Assembly (NCBI GenBank): GCA_017354895.1 | Contig: CP071495.1 | Location: 851,001 to 915,000, forward strand | DNA length: 64,000 bases | Source of the DNA: Podospora comata | Lineage: Eukaryota > Ascomycota > Sordariomycetes > Sordariales > Podosporaceae | Direction: 5' to 3' | Shown: piece by piece, positions 43,166-55,084 of the stretch | How positions within the stretch are numbered: position 1 is the first letter of the stretch | Layout of the letters: every line of letters starts with the position of its first letter | Notes under the pieces: generated by a model | Databases searched by the model: none | Seen by the model: the letters and a program-made list of their open reading frames with translations, nothing else | What the model was told of the DNA's origin: nothing | Translations under genes and position numbers: made by a program

Positions 43166-46100
43166 ATGGATCCTGTCACGGCCATCGGGCTGGTGTCGGG
43201 TATCCTGACATTTGTACCATTTGGCACCAAGCTTGTCAAGGGAACCATTGAGATTCGGGAAGCGCTCGATGGCACACTGGACGAAAATCGCACCCGTCAA
43301 GAGGTGGCCCAGGAGATGAAACGGCTTTCCGCTCGATTCTTACCGCCGGACGATACCAAGCTCGTCGCCGAAGAAAAGAGTCTTTGCCTTCTCGCCAAAA
43401 AGTGCTCGTCGATGTCGGAGCAGCTGATCAAATTGCTTGGGGATGTCAAGTCCGACAACAGCCGATCCATAAGACAAAGCTTATGGGTCATCCTTGAAAA
43501 GCAAAATGCATGGAAAGGAGAGGATGGACTTGGAGCAGAGATTAGATCACTGCCGAAACCAACTTGAGCTTCAACTTTTGTTTGTCACGAGGGCTGTTTC
43601 GTGTCACCACATCTACTTGGATCTTGTATCATACTGAGTTCGGATTTCTAGTCGCCAAACGGATGCGTCGCTGCAAACTCTATTCAAACTAGTCAAAGAT
43701 GATGCTGCAAAGCTCGAATATCTACGACAGTCCATCAATCGACTTGAGCAACAAGTTCACCTCTGCGATCTCAGTACCGCTGCGCAGGCGCAGATACGAA
43801 GCCTTCTACCTCTTCCAGACCACGTCTCAAATAGCATTGCGCAGGACCGGGTGCTTCGCGTATTGGCTTTTGATGGTATGCGAAACCGTCAAAACCTCGT
43901 TCAGGATCCTCACGACACGATGTTTGAGTGGTTCGTGCACGCAGCGAAATCGTTGCAAGAAGAGGCGCAGCGCGCAGCCAGGGAAAAGTTCACTGGTTGG
44001 CTAGAATCTGGCCACGGTGTATTTCACATTTTCGGGAAGCCTGGGTCTGGTCAATCGACTCTGATGAAATATCTGGTAGAACACGCTGCGACATCTGGAC
44101 ATCTCAACGTTTGTGCCAGTGAGTTGAGCTCCCAGGGCTTAAAGTCAAGCCTCGAAGATGACTCTAGAATTAACCAGCTACTGATTGTTCACTTTCAGAC
44201 AGTCGAAAACTAGCGGTCGCTCAGTTCTTTTTCTGGCGGCCCGATACAGAGACTCAAAGATCTCTCGGCGGGCTCTATCGGACTCTACTTCACAATGTCT
44301 TTCAAAAGTGCCCAGAACTTATATTCGCCGTCATGCCTTCCTTCTGGCAAAAGTCACAATCGATGCCGTGGCAGCTGAGCTCTGATCTCGAGGTGACGGA
44401 GAGCACAGTCAAGGCAGCTTTCAATCGTCTTATCTGTAGTGAGGTGGCCGAAGCATTTCCGAACCACTGCTTTTGCTTTTTTATTGACGGCCTGGACGAG
44501 TACGAGGCAATAATCCAGACGGACCATACAGATCTGGCTGCACTACTCAACAGCTGGGCAGAGGCGGGCCTTTCATCTCGCAACATCAAGCTGTGTGTCT
44601 CCAGCCGTGAATACAACTCCTTCATGAACCTGTTCTCCGACGACAGGCGGCTGCGGATTCATGGGCTTACTCACAGCGGCATGGTCGCCTGTGTAAGAGA
44701 CAAGCTTGACCGCATATCTGGGTCGAATGGTTTCGACCAGTTGGTCGAAGACATTGTGGAGAAAGGACAGGGTATTTTTCAGTGGGTTGGGATTGTGGTC
44801 AAGAATATGAGATACGAGATCGACAACGCAACTACCGAGGCCCAAGAGTTCAAAGACTCGCTGAAGATGCTGCCAAGCGAGATAAACGACCTCTACAAGC
44901 ACATATTTGACTCTCTACGTGATACAAAACGTGCATACCACACGTTGGCAACAGTTTCCGAGGCAATGAAAACAGGTGTTACTTTTTTTTCTGTGAAGAC
45001 CTACTCTTTTTTTCAAGATTACAAGCGGGACAGGAGTTTCGTTGTAGGCAATTCATTTCCTGCCACGACAGAATCATCAGGGCACAAGCTTGGTAAAACA
45101 CGCCTCCGTGGGTGGTGCGGTGGACTACTCGATACCAGAACAGTCACCCTGGGAGGAGTCCGACGGCTCTACGCTGCGCATCTATATACGATGGAAGTTG
45201 TGCAATTTACCCACCGTTCGGTCAGAGACTTCTGTGAACACCCCGATGGTCAACAGAAGATGCTGGAGCTTCTTGAAGGCTTTGATGTCTTGGACGCAAT
45301 TTCACAAATGCACCTCGCAGATTTACGAATGTTTCGTGAGAATTGCCCGGGCCTCGATACCTCATATATATTATCTCGTGAACGGCACAGGAATGGCTCA
45401 GACAAAAGTCCCTACATGTTACTAGAAGCATAGGATAAATTCTGCCCTGATGACGACTCTCTTGAGCCCAGCCCCGGGCACTATGACATCCTTCTTCCGG
45501 CGGGCGACAGTGCCTATGGGTTAGCAACTTGTGCATTTTGGGGTCAGAGGGTGGTCCGTGACATAATAGAAACAGATATCGGGTGGATGAACCGCCCTAT
45601 TTCCACCGGCATCTGGTTAGTGACGTCCAAGTACCCACCACGGAAAATGACAAATGACCCAACTGTCACCGATAGCTCCCACAAAGTGGGGTTGCTCGCA
45701 AATCTCATACTTAACTGCCACAGAGAGAGAACAACTCATGAGGAAAAAGACTTTGCCATGTTGGACTTTCTCTTTGACAAAGGCCTAAGCGACCCAACAC
45801 ATCTTGGGGCCAGCATTAACAGAAGTCGCGATGTTCAAGTTGAACCGGACGTGGGTGGGATGCCTCAATTGACCACTTGGCACCGTTTCTTACTGTATGA
45901 GTGGATGTATCAGCATGCGGAACTAGTATGGGGTGGTCGCCTACCGCACGAGCAGCTTGACGCAAGATTTGGAGAAGCGGTAGCGTGGTTTCTCAGAAAG
46001 GGCGCCGACCCGTACTTCTCTGCGAGAATAGAGTTTGTCAGGCGGCCATATAACGAAGACAAGCTCGAATCAGTAAGTCGAGATCGACAAATCAGCGCCT

Positions 46101-46237
46101 ATCGTGGCCCTCTCATCAGTCCCAACAGCCTTCGCAGCTTTCGAAAGATAACGATTCAGTTTCGGAGGAGGACGGCCAACGGAGATACAGAACAACTTGT
46201 TGTTAAAGAAGAGATCCCCGTTTGTTTCCATATGTAG
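43166..46237 (+). pseudogene. NACHT/NLR-type STAND protein gene, decayed
   Basis: The reconstructed order is an N-terminal helical region (MDPVTAIGLVSGILTFVPFG), a linker, a NACHT domain and a C-terminal region with a KGADPYF element. Parts: 43166 to about 43525, then a one-base shift into the frame with DLEQRLDHCRNQLELQLLF up to 43600; intron 43601-43651; 43652-44118; intron 44119-44198; 44199 to a TAG at 45431-45433; and the same frame open again from 45434 to 46237. Walker A reads GKPGSGQST (about 44035), with Gln in place of the essential Lys. Walker B is CFCFFIDGLDEYE and SSRE follows. Fungal NLRs govern self/non-self and heterokaryon incompatibility. The three lesions together argue for a non-functional copy. 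Confidence 0.8.
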
Positions 46238-47702
46238 AGAAGAAGGCAGTGGAAGGATCATGCATCGTTGCAAGATTGGGTGCAGGATCTTCAGATGGAT
46301 TCCAAAGCCAAGACGGAGCTACTACGACTTGTAAAGAAAAAGTCACAGGATCAAGCCACCCTTGATTTCTGGAGCAACATTTGCTCAGCAGCATACGGCT
46401 TATCTCGCGCGGCGTTTGGAAAGTGTCAAGCGCCTCCTTGGGCACTTTTTTCAGGATCATATCACCTTGTGATCCCAATTTTGGCGCCCCTTTTGCTTAC
46501 CTGGGTTGTTTTGTTGCCCCTGCACAGATTTTTTCCACCGAAAACGTTGCAGAATGAGAGGGATTTGACTGTTGGATTTACCTACATACCCATCTGAACA
46601 ATCTTTCGTATGTTGTCGCACTGAGCCGCCCGAAGTTGGATATTCTCATGTAGCTTCACCAGCTAAACATCCGAACACCTGTCCTGGAGGAACCTTGATT
46701 GATGGTGAATGAATCTGGCAGCCATCAGTTATCTGTAATAGAATCCTACATGGATACTCCAAGCTCCATGATGATTATTGATGTTTAATGAAACCTGGTA
46801 CCGTTGGGTGAACAATAAAAAGAGGTGGCACAAGCGGCATCGGAATCCTCAAACACTCTGAGGGACCCAATCTCGGACCATCCCATTTGCAGAGGCCGCC
46901 ACGAGCTTTGTGCAACATGACCACAACCTGCTTTTGTTTCTATTGTTACGGCATCTGACGAGAACACACCATAGCAGGGAGTTTGGTCAAATTTCTGCAA
47001 CGTGGTGAGAGGACTGGGAGAACCGTCAAGGTTGCAGATGATATCCTGTATTCGGTACCTTCCCATAGTCACGGATGATGCCACTTATACCCGAAACAAA
47101 ACATGGCCCAGTCGTGGGTGATGCAGATAGATGCACGCACCTGTGCCATGATCATGACGGCCGTTGGCTGCCAAGGTCTAGACCTCCATCGATCTGCCAT
47201 CCCAGCTTTGCTTGGCTCGATGCCCCGAACAGGTGCAGCCAGTTCAGCTACCCCTGTCCCCTGAGCTGTTAGCCTTTTTAACACTTGATGCCGCATCTGA
47301 TAGCAGTGAAGAGATAGCAGCCCAACTACCCCGCACACCACTTTACGTCATGGCAACAGGGATCTGTGCTGCTGTGCTGCTGTGGACGTCAACACACACT
47401 GAAACTCAATTCCTTGTTGGCCCATTGCGCCGGTCACCTTTCACGATTGCCAAAGCACTGATCGGGGTGCACTAGCTATTTTTTTCTTGTTTGGCGTCTT
47501 GGAGTCGCTATCTTTGACGGCGCTGCTTTTGTTTTTGAGATATTTCTCTTTTTCTTCCTCTCTATCCTCTCATTCCTCGGTGCGACGCGTTTCTCTGGGT
47601 CTTGGGTTGAGATCTTTTGCCAGGCTATCTAGAGTAGCAGTAGTGGGACATCAAGGTTCACGATACCAACCAACATTTCCCAGACAACCACCGCTTCACA
47701 CC
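46238..47702. other. Intergenic; NLR 3' remnant and YVC1 promoter
   Basis: Directly after 46237 a different frame is open for some 45 codons and may be a remnant of the NLR C-terminus. The rest shows no gene. Confidence 0.4.
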
Positions 47703-49827
47703 ATGGGAGGCCTAAGCTGGAGAAAACTTCTCGGCTGGGATCGCCATCCTAGTGACGGCCATCGTCACGATTATGACAGCTGGTGGCATGATTCTCGTCG
47801 GCGTCGTAGGTCTTTTCCATTCTCTCTCCAATTGCCGAATTGCTGTTAACGTGCCAAGAAGTGCTCCCCCACTACCACGATGAATCTCTCGAGTCTGCCA
47901 TTCCTCCACAAGCCGTCACCGAAGTAGCCCTCCGATTGCGCCACCTGATCGAGCAGTGTGTTCCTTGCGAGTTAAACCCCGATCTGGTCACCCGCCCTCA
48001 CAGTAAGGTCATCACCACCAAGGTGATCAAAGCAGCCAAGGAGGCCGGTGGGAAGGAGCACGGCGCCTGTGTGGTGTTTTGTCTGCTGGTGAACAAGCGC
48101 TGGTGGAAGCACCAGAGTCTGGTTGAGCTATGGGATGCCGATTTGCATAACCTCAGGGCGGTGGCTTGTGAGGTTATCGCCAAGCAGATGTAAGTCGTAT
48201 TTCTGTGTCTTGAGAGCTCCGGCAACAAGCTGACACACCACAGTATCGAGACTGAGAATGATCCTACTTACCTCATGCACTCGGTCCTCCTCAAGCGGTA
48301 CTCTATCATCATTGATGGCAAGCCCACACCACCAGCCAATGTCGTTGAGCGAGCTGTTGATCTCCACGCCCTTAGAGTGATTGGTTCATCTGGCTACCAA
48401 AAATGCATCAACTTCCTCTGGAAGGGCTGGCTGGTCCAGGATGAGGACGACCCGTCCACCTTTGTGGACTACAAGGACAAGGACAACACGTCATACTGCG
48501 CCCACCTCGACCCCGACCGCATGCGAGCACCCATGTACCAGAACGTGACGCAGATGCTCTTCTCCTTCTTCTACCTCATACTCTACACCCTTGCGATGAA
48601 CTCAGTAAATGCCCGAGGAGAGATTGACCTCATCGAGGGGCTGCTGTATGTCTTCACCATTGGCTACATCTGCGACGAACTGTCCAAGCTCTGGAAAGCT
48701 GGCCATCAGATTCTGAGCTTTTGGCACGCATTCAACTCGGTCCTGTACGCGCTGGTGACCACCAGCTTGGCCATGAGGTTCATTGCGCTCAGTGCTGGGG
48801 TTGATGATCCGATCAGACATCAATACACTACGCTGAGCTACAACTTTCTGGCTGTCAGCGCGCCGTTGTTTTGGGGCCGCCTGCTGCTCTACCTTGACAG
48901 TTTCAGGTTCTTTGGCGCCATGTTGGTGGTGCTCAAGGTGATGATGAAGGAGTCGATGATCTTCTTTGCGCTGCTTATTGTGATCTTTATTGGCTTCCTC
49001 CAGGCTTTCATCGGCCTGGACTTTGCTGAGGATCAGGCGGCCGAGGACTTTTACTTTATCATTCAGGCGATGGCGAACGCGCTGATGCAGAGCCCGGATT
49101 TCAGTGGGTTTGATAAGTTCAGTCATCCGTTTGGACTGATTTTGTATTACTGCTTTACTTTTGTTGTCATGGTATGTTTTCTGGAGACTTGAGGGAGATT
49201 GACAGAGAGCTAACGAAGAGATAGGTTGTCCTCCTCAACATCCTGATCGCGCTTTACAACTCGGCCTACGAGGACATCTACGACAACGCCAACGACGAGT
49301 ATCTCGCCACGTTTGCGCAAAAGACGATGACTTTTGTTCGTGCCCCCGACGAGAATGTGTTCATACCGCCCTTGAACCTGATTGAGATTTTCTGCTTGGC
49401 CATCCCGTTCGAGTGGTGGATGAGCAAGAAGACGTATGAACACCTCAACGATATCGTCATGGCTGCGCTGTACTCGCCTCTGCTGCTTGTGTCGGCATAT
49501 TTTGAAATGAGGACTGCCCAGGAGATCAGAGGGAACAGGGCCCGGGGCGAGGAGGATGATGATACCATTGAGGAGTGGGAGCAAATGTCTGACCACTTTG
49601 ACTTTGAGGGTGACGGGTGGTCCAAGACTGTGGCTAGCGCAAAGAGTAATTTGGAAGAGGATGCCGATGTGGTCGAGATTAAGAAGCTGAAGCAGGAGGT
49701 GGAGGAGCTGAAGAAGATGATCGAGGGGTTGACCAAGTTTATTGCTGGTGAGAAGGGGCTTGGAAATGGCGATACCGAAGAGCTAAAGGTGGTTGACGAG
49801 GAAGGAGAGTCTAGTGGTGGTGCTTAG
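47703..49827 (+). CDS. YVC1: Vacuolar TRP-type cation channel YVC1
   Basis: Exons 47703-47805, 47859-48189, 48244-49171 and 49225-49827 give 654 residues. The N-terminal cytosolic domain (VTEVALRLRHLIEQCVPCEL, CVVFCLLVNKRWW, LHNLRAVACEVIAKQIIE) is diagnostic of fungal YVC1 homologues. Six or seven hydrophobic segments follow from about residue 290; the stretch MIFFALLIVIFIGFLQAFIG and the pore-loop region FYFIIQAMANALMQSPDF precede the last span, which is split by the third intron (FVVM/VVLLNILIAL). An acidic region (RGEEDDDTIEEWEQMSDHFD) and a coiled coil (IKKLKQEVEELKKMIEG) end the protein. It releases vacuolar calcium in response to osmotic shock and stretch in yeast. The first splice junction is the least certain. 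Confidence 0.92.
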
Positions 49828-50801
49828 GGTTGGGTGGCTGTGGTATTTCCTACGGTTGTATGGTTGTTTGCATTGCTAGCGGGCGTTTTTGGCTTTGGCG
49901 AGTACCGCGGGTGGTAGACCTAATTGCATCTGTGTTGACTAGTGTTTCTTTTCAGAATTTACAGACAACGTGGTAATATCGCGCTGCCCTAGGGTTGAGT
50001 AGAGCCTTGATGAGACTCTGGAAGAGTCACCTTATCAATCAGCACATGTCTTCCACGAGTCATTCCCCTTGCCATGTCTACTTGACCGGGACCGTAGGTA
50101 ACTTTCCGATTTTACCCCTTCTAGCTCTCACTTTTCTTAGGTCATGTCAAGGACATGACGACTTCATGGCGCAGACGCTTAGAGTACCTTCTGGCGTCTG
50201 GTTTTCATGACCGAAACTACCATCTCCGGAGAAGATCAGCAGATGCACGGCAGCAGCCCCATAGCTACCATGTGGCTCCAGCACAAATACCGTTCAACCT
50301 TCCCGCTCGTCTACCTACGCAACATTTGTCAACGCGGGAAAAAGGAAAACCACTCCCCGCTCGCCCGCCCAGTTGCCGACATTCGGGAACAGCTTCTTCA
50401 TGTTCCCCAGATTTCTCTTCCGTTCTGGGACAAGCCCCATGTCACCTCTGCCGGGAGTGCTACCCCCATGCCCAATCTGTCAACTAGGACTTCATTTAGG
50501 CAAACAGGCTAAACACCCACCATGGCGCTCAACTGGCCAGCGATATTGACACAAGGCGCTGATGGAATGAGAGCACGAGATTCCAGGCTGTCAACTTGGC
50601 CAAACCAGTTCACATCTTGGCCATTTATAACACTTGAGGTCGGTATTTGTAGCCTCCGAGGGGATGTTTACGGGGTGGTCGGACATCACCAGCACGAAAG
50701 CATATAAGTCTGTCAACACCACCCGTTACCACCACTCCTACTCCTAAACTTCCCTGCCATTCAACAACCCCCAAACTCACCACCCGGCACCACCACCCCA
50801 A
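49828..50801. other. Intergenic upstream of the AA9 gene
   Basis: No gene seen. The TATA element of the AA9 gene is at the right end. Confidence 0.45.
50703..50708 (+). promoter_or_regulatory. TATA box of the AA9 gene
   Basis: TATAAG, 94 bp upstream of the ATG at 50802, followed by a CAACACCACC-rich leader. Confidence 0.5.
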
Positions 50802-51632
50802 TGAAGCCAACAGCTCTCCTCCTCCTCGCCGCCACAGGCGCAGAAGCTCACTGTAACTAACCCACCCCCCTTTCCCCCTTTTTTTGTTTCTCCCACCCCC
50901 AAGACTAACCCTCCGGCCCAGACCGCTTCTCCAAACTAATCGTCGACGGCGTCCCGGAAACAAAAGAATGGGGTTTCGTCCGCCAATCCAAAAACTACCA
51001 GTCCAACGCCGGCGTCACAGACGTAAACAGCAACGACATGCGCTGCTACCAAATGCGCACCGGCACCGCCACCGCGACCGTCACAGCCGGCACCCGCCTC
51101 GGCTTTGTCGCCATGTCAGCCGTCACCCACTTTGGCCCCGTGTCCTTCTACATGGCTCGCGTGCCCGACAATGCAAACATCAACACGTGGGAGCCAGCGG
51201 GGAATGTGTGGTTCAAAGTGGGCGAAATCAGTGCCCAAGCTGGGCCGAACGGGCAGCTGGGGAGTTCGGAGCAGAATTGGCCTGCTTATAGTACGTTTTT
51301 TTTGCTGATCAAAAGTGTGAGAGGGGTATGCTGATAAGATTGATGGGGTAGACCAGAAGGAAGTGTACTTTAATGTGCCCAAAGAGGTGCCAAACGGAAA
51401 GTATCTTGTTCGTGTGGAGAGTATTGCTCTACACCAGGCTCAGTCGGCGGGTGGTGCCCAGCTTTACATCAACTGCGCTCAGGTTGAAGTTGTGGGCGGG
51501 GGGAGTGGGCGGCCGGGCCCGCTGGTTTCTTTCCCGGGGGCGTACGGTAGGAATGATCCCGGGTTGGTGTGGTCGTATTATCCTGTTCGGACGAGCTACA
51601 AGGCTCCGGGGCCGGCGGTTTGGCAGGGTTGA
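50802..51632 (+). CDS. AA9 lytic polysaccharide monooxygenase
   Basis: Exons 50802-50853, 50922-51290 and 51352-51632 give 233 residues. The signal peptide (MKPTALLLLAATGAEA) ends exactly before His-Tyr, so the mature protein starts with the His that forms half of the copper histidine brace. The second His is in AVTHFGPVSFYMARV and the axial Tyr in AQLYINCAQVEVV; all copper ligands are present. The fold elements NTWEPAGNVWFKV, KEVPNGKYLVRVESIALH and the C-terminal FPGAYGRNDPGLVW are typical of AA9. It cleaves cellulose or related glucans oxidatively. There is no CBM1 or linker, so it is a single-domain form. C1 or C4 preference cannot be told by eye. Confidence 0.93.
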
Positions 51633-51910
51633 GAGGGAAAGAGGGGTGTTTTACGATGGAGGAGGGTTGTTCACAGCTATTGCAGACGTGTGTCGCTTGT
51701 CATAACAAAGCTGATGACTGAGATGTTATATCGTCTTCTGTTCTGGACATCGATTGCCGAAGTTATTGTCGTCCGCAATCCCTACACCACCTACCTTGTT
51801 GAACAGATAGAATGACCTAGTTGACGGACCCCAAGTCTGCAGCTCGACGGCTAGTGCAAGTGTGCCCATTCGTCCTGGCTGTCTCGAAGCGTAGCCATTT
51901 CCGTCTGCGC

Positions 51911-52440
51911 GCTACGCAACGCCTTTGGCATCGTGTCCGACCATGAGCCGAATAGAATTAGCTCCACCCAAGGCAGTGTCGGGGCAGTTCATGCCGACGG
52001 AGAATTTAGTATTGTCTCTGGTGCTGAACACGACGCCTGGAGCGCTACCATAAAGACCAACTGGGTAGTCAAAGAATCTTGTCTATGGAGAGAAGGTCAG
52101 CATTTGTGAGCCATGTGCCGCAAGAGACCGACGAACCTTCCGAGAGGTGCAAATGCCACATGGGTAGCCAGAGGGCTTCGTTGAGCTCTTGTCGGCGGCT
52201 GGGATCTTGTGCGCCACTTGGAATCGTTTCGCCGTTGATGCGATGATCCTCGACCATGTTGATTTCGGTGTTCGGTCCGTTGAGGACGAAGAGTTGGTTG
52301 ACCGCACTACATGTGTATGATCAGCATTGTGAGACCAAGACATCGTAGGATACGTGACTTACTCTTTCACATGTCAATTTTTAAGCACAAATTCAGAGCC
52401 TTCTCTGAACGAAAAGTTCATGCCCTCAGGCCAAATTCGA
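51911..52440 (-). pseudogene. Relic of an unidentified gene
   Basis: Three minus-strand pieces have good codon use. The first (about 52440-52370) reads WPEGMNFSFREGSEFVLKN and then TGA. The second follows a clean intron (GTAAGT to CATGTAG) and reads VNQLFVLNGPNTEINMVEDH and on to LWLPMWHLHLSEG. The third, ending at the TAG 51911-51913, reads FFDYPVGLYGSAPGVVF and on to SIRLMVGHDAKGVA. The TGA and the lack of a good donor between pieces two and three argue for decay, though unusual splicing is possible. I do not recognise the family. Confidence 0.4.
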
Positions 52441-53089
52441 TTTCCCCAAACTACATGTATGGTGGCTACTCGTACACCCAGGATACGTCACCTTCCCAGC
52501 CATCTCCATCAACACCAACATCAAAAATGATGCCCAGCAAAACCCGAACCTCCCAACGTATAGTATTCCTCTCATTAGTATGCAGCCGAACCATTTCCAC
52601 AAATCGAGCTATCAGCCTCCCCCTGTGAGATCACCACAGGTTCAAGTTGAAAGGCCGGCCAAGAGGGAAGGGCGGAAACGCCTAGCCACGTAAGCAAAAC
52701 CCTCACAGTTCCACGCCACTCGAATCACCGAGTCAACCAGAGTAATTGGACCTCTGTCGCTGTAAACAGACACCCCAGGGTACCGCCCTTCCCCAAAGTA
52801 GGGGACGTTTGGAATGGCGGTCGCTTTTGCCTAGGTTCAATCGGCTTGGAACTGTAGAGGATGGAGCAAACAAGACTCCTGCGGTCCGGTGAGGAAAGAT
52901 TTATAATGGATCTCCAACCGCCATCGTGAGAAATGGCAGCTGCCGCAGTAGAATCGCTCGAAAATTCTCCCCGTTTTTGCGTCGACGTGATATACGACAC
53001 AGGCAGCATGTCGAAGAAAAGAAAGAAAATGAGTGCGCTGCGACACCAGAGGTGTGGGCTTACTTGAATGATGGGTCCGCCGACGGGAG
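52441..53089. other. No supported gene
   Basis: Minus-strand frames downstream of the 78-residue protein stay open for a while but have no recognisable features; they may be its 3' UTR. Confidence 0.35.
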
Positions 53090-53402
53090 TCATCGGATCC
53101 GAAATGGCGAAATCGCCAGCGGGATCGGGGGATGGAGTTTTCTGGCCCATCGCCCTCTTCTTGTTTTGGCGGCAGCAGGGAGCGGAATTAACGGTTCGTA
53201 GTGCGGTAAATCGTCGATAAGCGGAGAATATATCCCCGCCATGGGGTTCTGTTTGAAATCCTCTGTGAAAAAAGGCGAAGCATGTCAGTTCAAGCCTGGA
53301 ATGAGTCGTTGCGATAGGCAAGTAGCGGTGTAACATACCTTTGGTCGACTTGCGAGGGTGGGATTTGTCCCATGAGTGCTTGTGAATCGGATCTCTTCCC
53401 AT
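53090..53402 (-). CDS. Small basic protein, 78 residues
   Basis: Exons 53402-53339 and 53262-53090 (minus), joined by a 76-bp intron with GTATGT donor and TTTCACAG acceptor. The protein opens MGRDPIHKHSWDKSHPRKS, continues with NPMAGIYSPLIDDLPHYEPL and ends with a basic KTRRGRWARKLHPPIPL segment. No signal peptide. An acceptor two bases further on would open another frame with PDPAGDFAISDPMTPVGGP, so the exact product is uncertain. I do not recognise a family. Confidence 0.4.
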
Positions 53403-54339
53403 TGAATTGGATTGAATTAGTGCAAAGGCGATCAGCAAAAGAAGAACAGAAAAAGTCGTGATAGATATCAATTGAGGCGGATACTGGCATACCAGGGGAG
53501 TTGAAACCACTTGAGGCTGTGGTGGTGCTGGGTGGGAGCGGGAGGAAGAGAGATTGCAACGTGGAAGAGGTTGGAGAGAGAAGAGAAAAGAGAGAGAGGA
53601 CAGCAGCGGAAGCGACTTGATTTGTACCTGAAATTTTGTGGGGCCGGCAGAATTCTTTAGTGCGTGGTAATATAGAATCAGTCGCGACTCGAGTCAGGAC
53701 AAAACAAGAAAGGGGAAAGGGAAGGCCATGAATAATGGATGGAAATAACACTTATATGTGCGTGTTTAAGTGGTACCTGAAAATACTACACCATGGAGAG
53801 TGAGTTGACTTGGTCGTCGCGGCGCCATCCTCTTCTGCGCATGGCACTCATCAAAAATTCAGGGATATGTTAGATGGATGGATACGCTGAATTGAAACAA
53901 CATTAAGTCAAACAAAGTCGAATCTTGTCATCGATATCGGGTCCAAAATGATGCTGTGGTGTCAGTAGCATATGGCAGCAGTCAATAACCTACAAGTACC
54001 ATTCAGGATGTTGATTTAGTTGGGTGGCGACTGTGATGATTTAAGGAATTTACTTGCTTATGGTATTCGTCCACAGGTAAGAGTCTCAAGTGACAATGGC
54101 TCTGTACCAGGTTGACTAAGGTGTGTTTTTGGTATACAAGTATATAAGTCCCTGTTCCGCAATATGGTTATAATAACCCTGATTGGGTCTCGGCAATGCT
54201 CTGTTGGCGTCATAAAACAGTCACTGGTAACTTTGGATACCTTAATTGGGACAACCTTTCACACTAGGGGCTACCCCCTGGGCTATTGTATAGCTTTTGT
54301 TATACCTTGGTGTGTTTATTTCCACACGGCTATGAAGTC
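53403..54339. other. Gene-free, AT-richer stretch
   Basis: No gene seen on either strand. Confidence 0.45.
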
Positions 54340-54695
54340 CAGGGTGGCTAATGAGATGGGATGGTGGGATGGGCCAAGATAACCTCATTTTTCTGTGGGA
54401 TAGGTCAAAATCAACGCCCGTTTCATCGTACGTCTTACAGTATATCTTCCGAGGCCTTTGAAACCCCGAGGGCTATTCTAGCCCCCCGCCACAAGCGTTA
54501 ACTTTGTTGTTTTGACAGTGGGCAAGGCCACTGTTCGCTTCTCTTGCGTTGGGCTTCGGCCCCCTGTTTCTTTCTTTTTTTTTTCAGTAAGATGGGCCAA
54601 TTTGTGAGGGTTGTGGGATGAGCCGATGCTCCGGAGCCGTGGGATGGGATAAATCGAGGGCCATCTCATCTCAACTCATCTTATTAGCCACCCTA
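54340..54695. mobile_element. Putative non-autonomous DNA transposon (MITE-like) with terminal inverted repeats
   Basis: The left end reads CAGGGTGGCTAATGAGATG and the right end, on the other strand, TAGGGTGGCTAATAAGATG. Similarity continues inward for about 35 bp (GGGATGGGCC against GAGATGGCC). Length 356 bp, no coding capacity. CAGGG ends recall hAT-type elements, but I see no matching 8-bp target-site duplication. The differences between the ends are transitions, as expected after RIP or age. Confidence 0.55.
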
Positions 54696-54895
54696 GTTCT
54701 AGCTGTCACGGATGAAGTAGGTACTCGAAAGCTCTCCCTGCTTTACATCGACTTGATGTCCAGACCAAGCACACGACGAAGAAAAGAAAGAAAACCAAGT
54801 GCTGGTACACAGGATTTGCGGGCTTACACTGATGCTGGGATCCACCGGCAGCGACGACAGCATCGAATTTGGTCGCGGCAGCGGCGGCACGCTGA

Positions 54896-55084
54896 GGCGC
54901 GAGGGAGGTTGGGGAAGAGGGACAGCCGGCTGTTTTCCCCGAGGGCTCTCGGCCTGAGGTGATTGACTTGACCATGGATGACGAGGAAGACATGGTCAAA
55001 GTTAAAGAGCCCGAGCCTGAAGATGGCGAGGATGTCGTTGTCTCCAACCCGGGTGATAGATTGTTTCTACCCAGAGAGATATAG
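54896..55084 (+). other. Acidic open segment with a SUMO-interaction-like motif
   Basis: A 62-codon open stretch between stops, reading RPEVIDLTMDDEEDMVKV and then EPEPEDGEDVVVS. VIDLT followed by acidic residues is the classic SUMO-interacting motif. Without a clear start or splice partners I cannot say whether it is an exon of a nuclear protein or chance. Confidence 0.3.
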
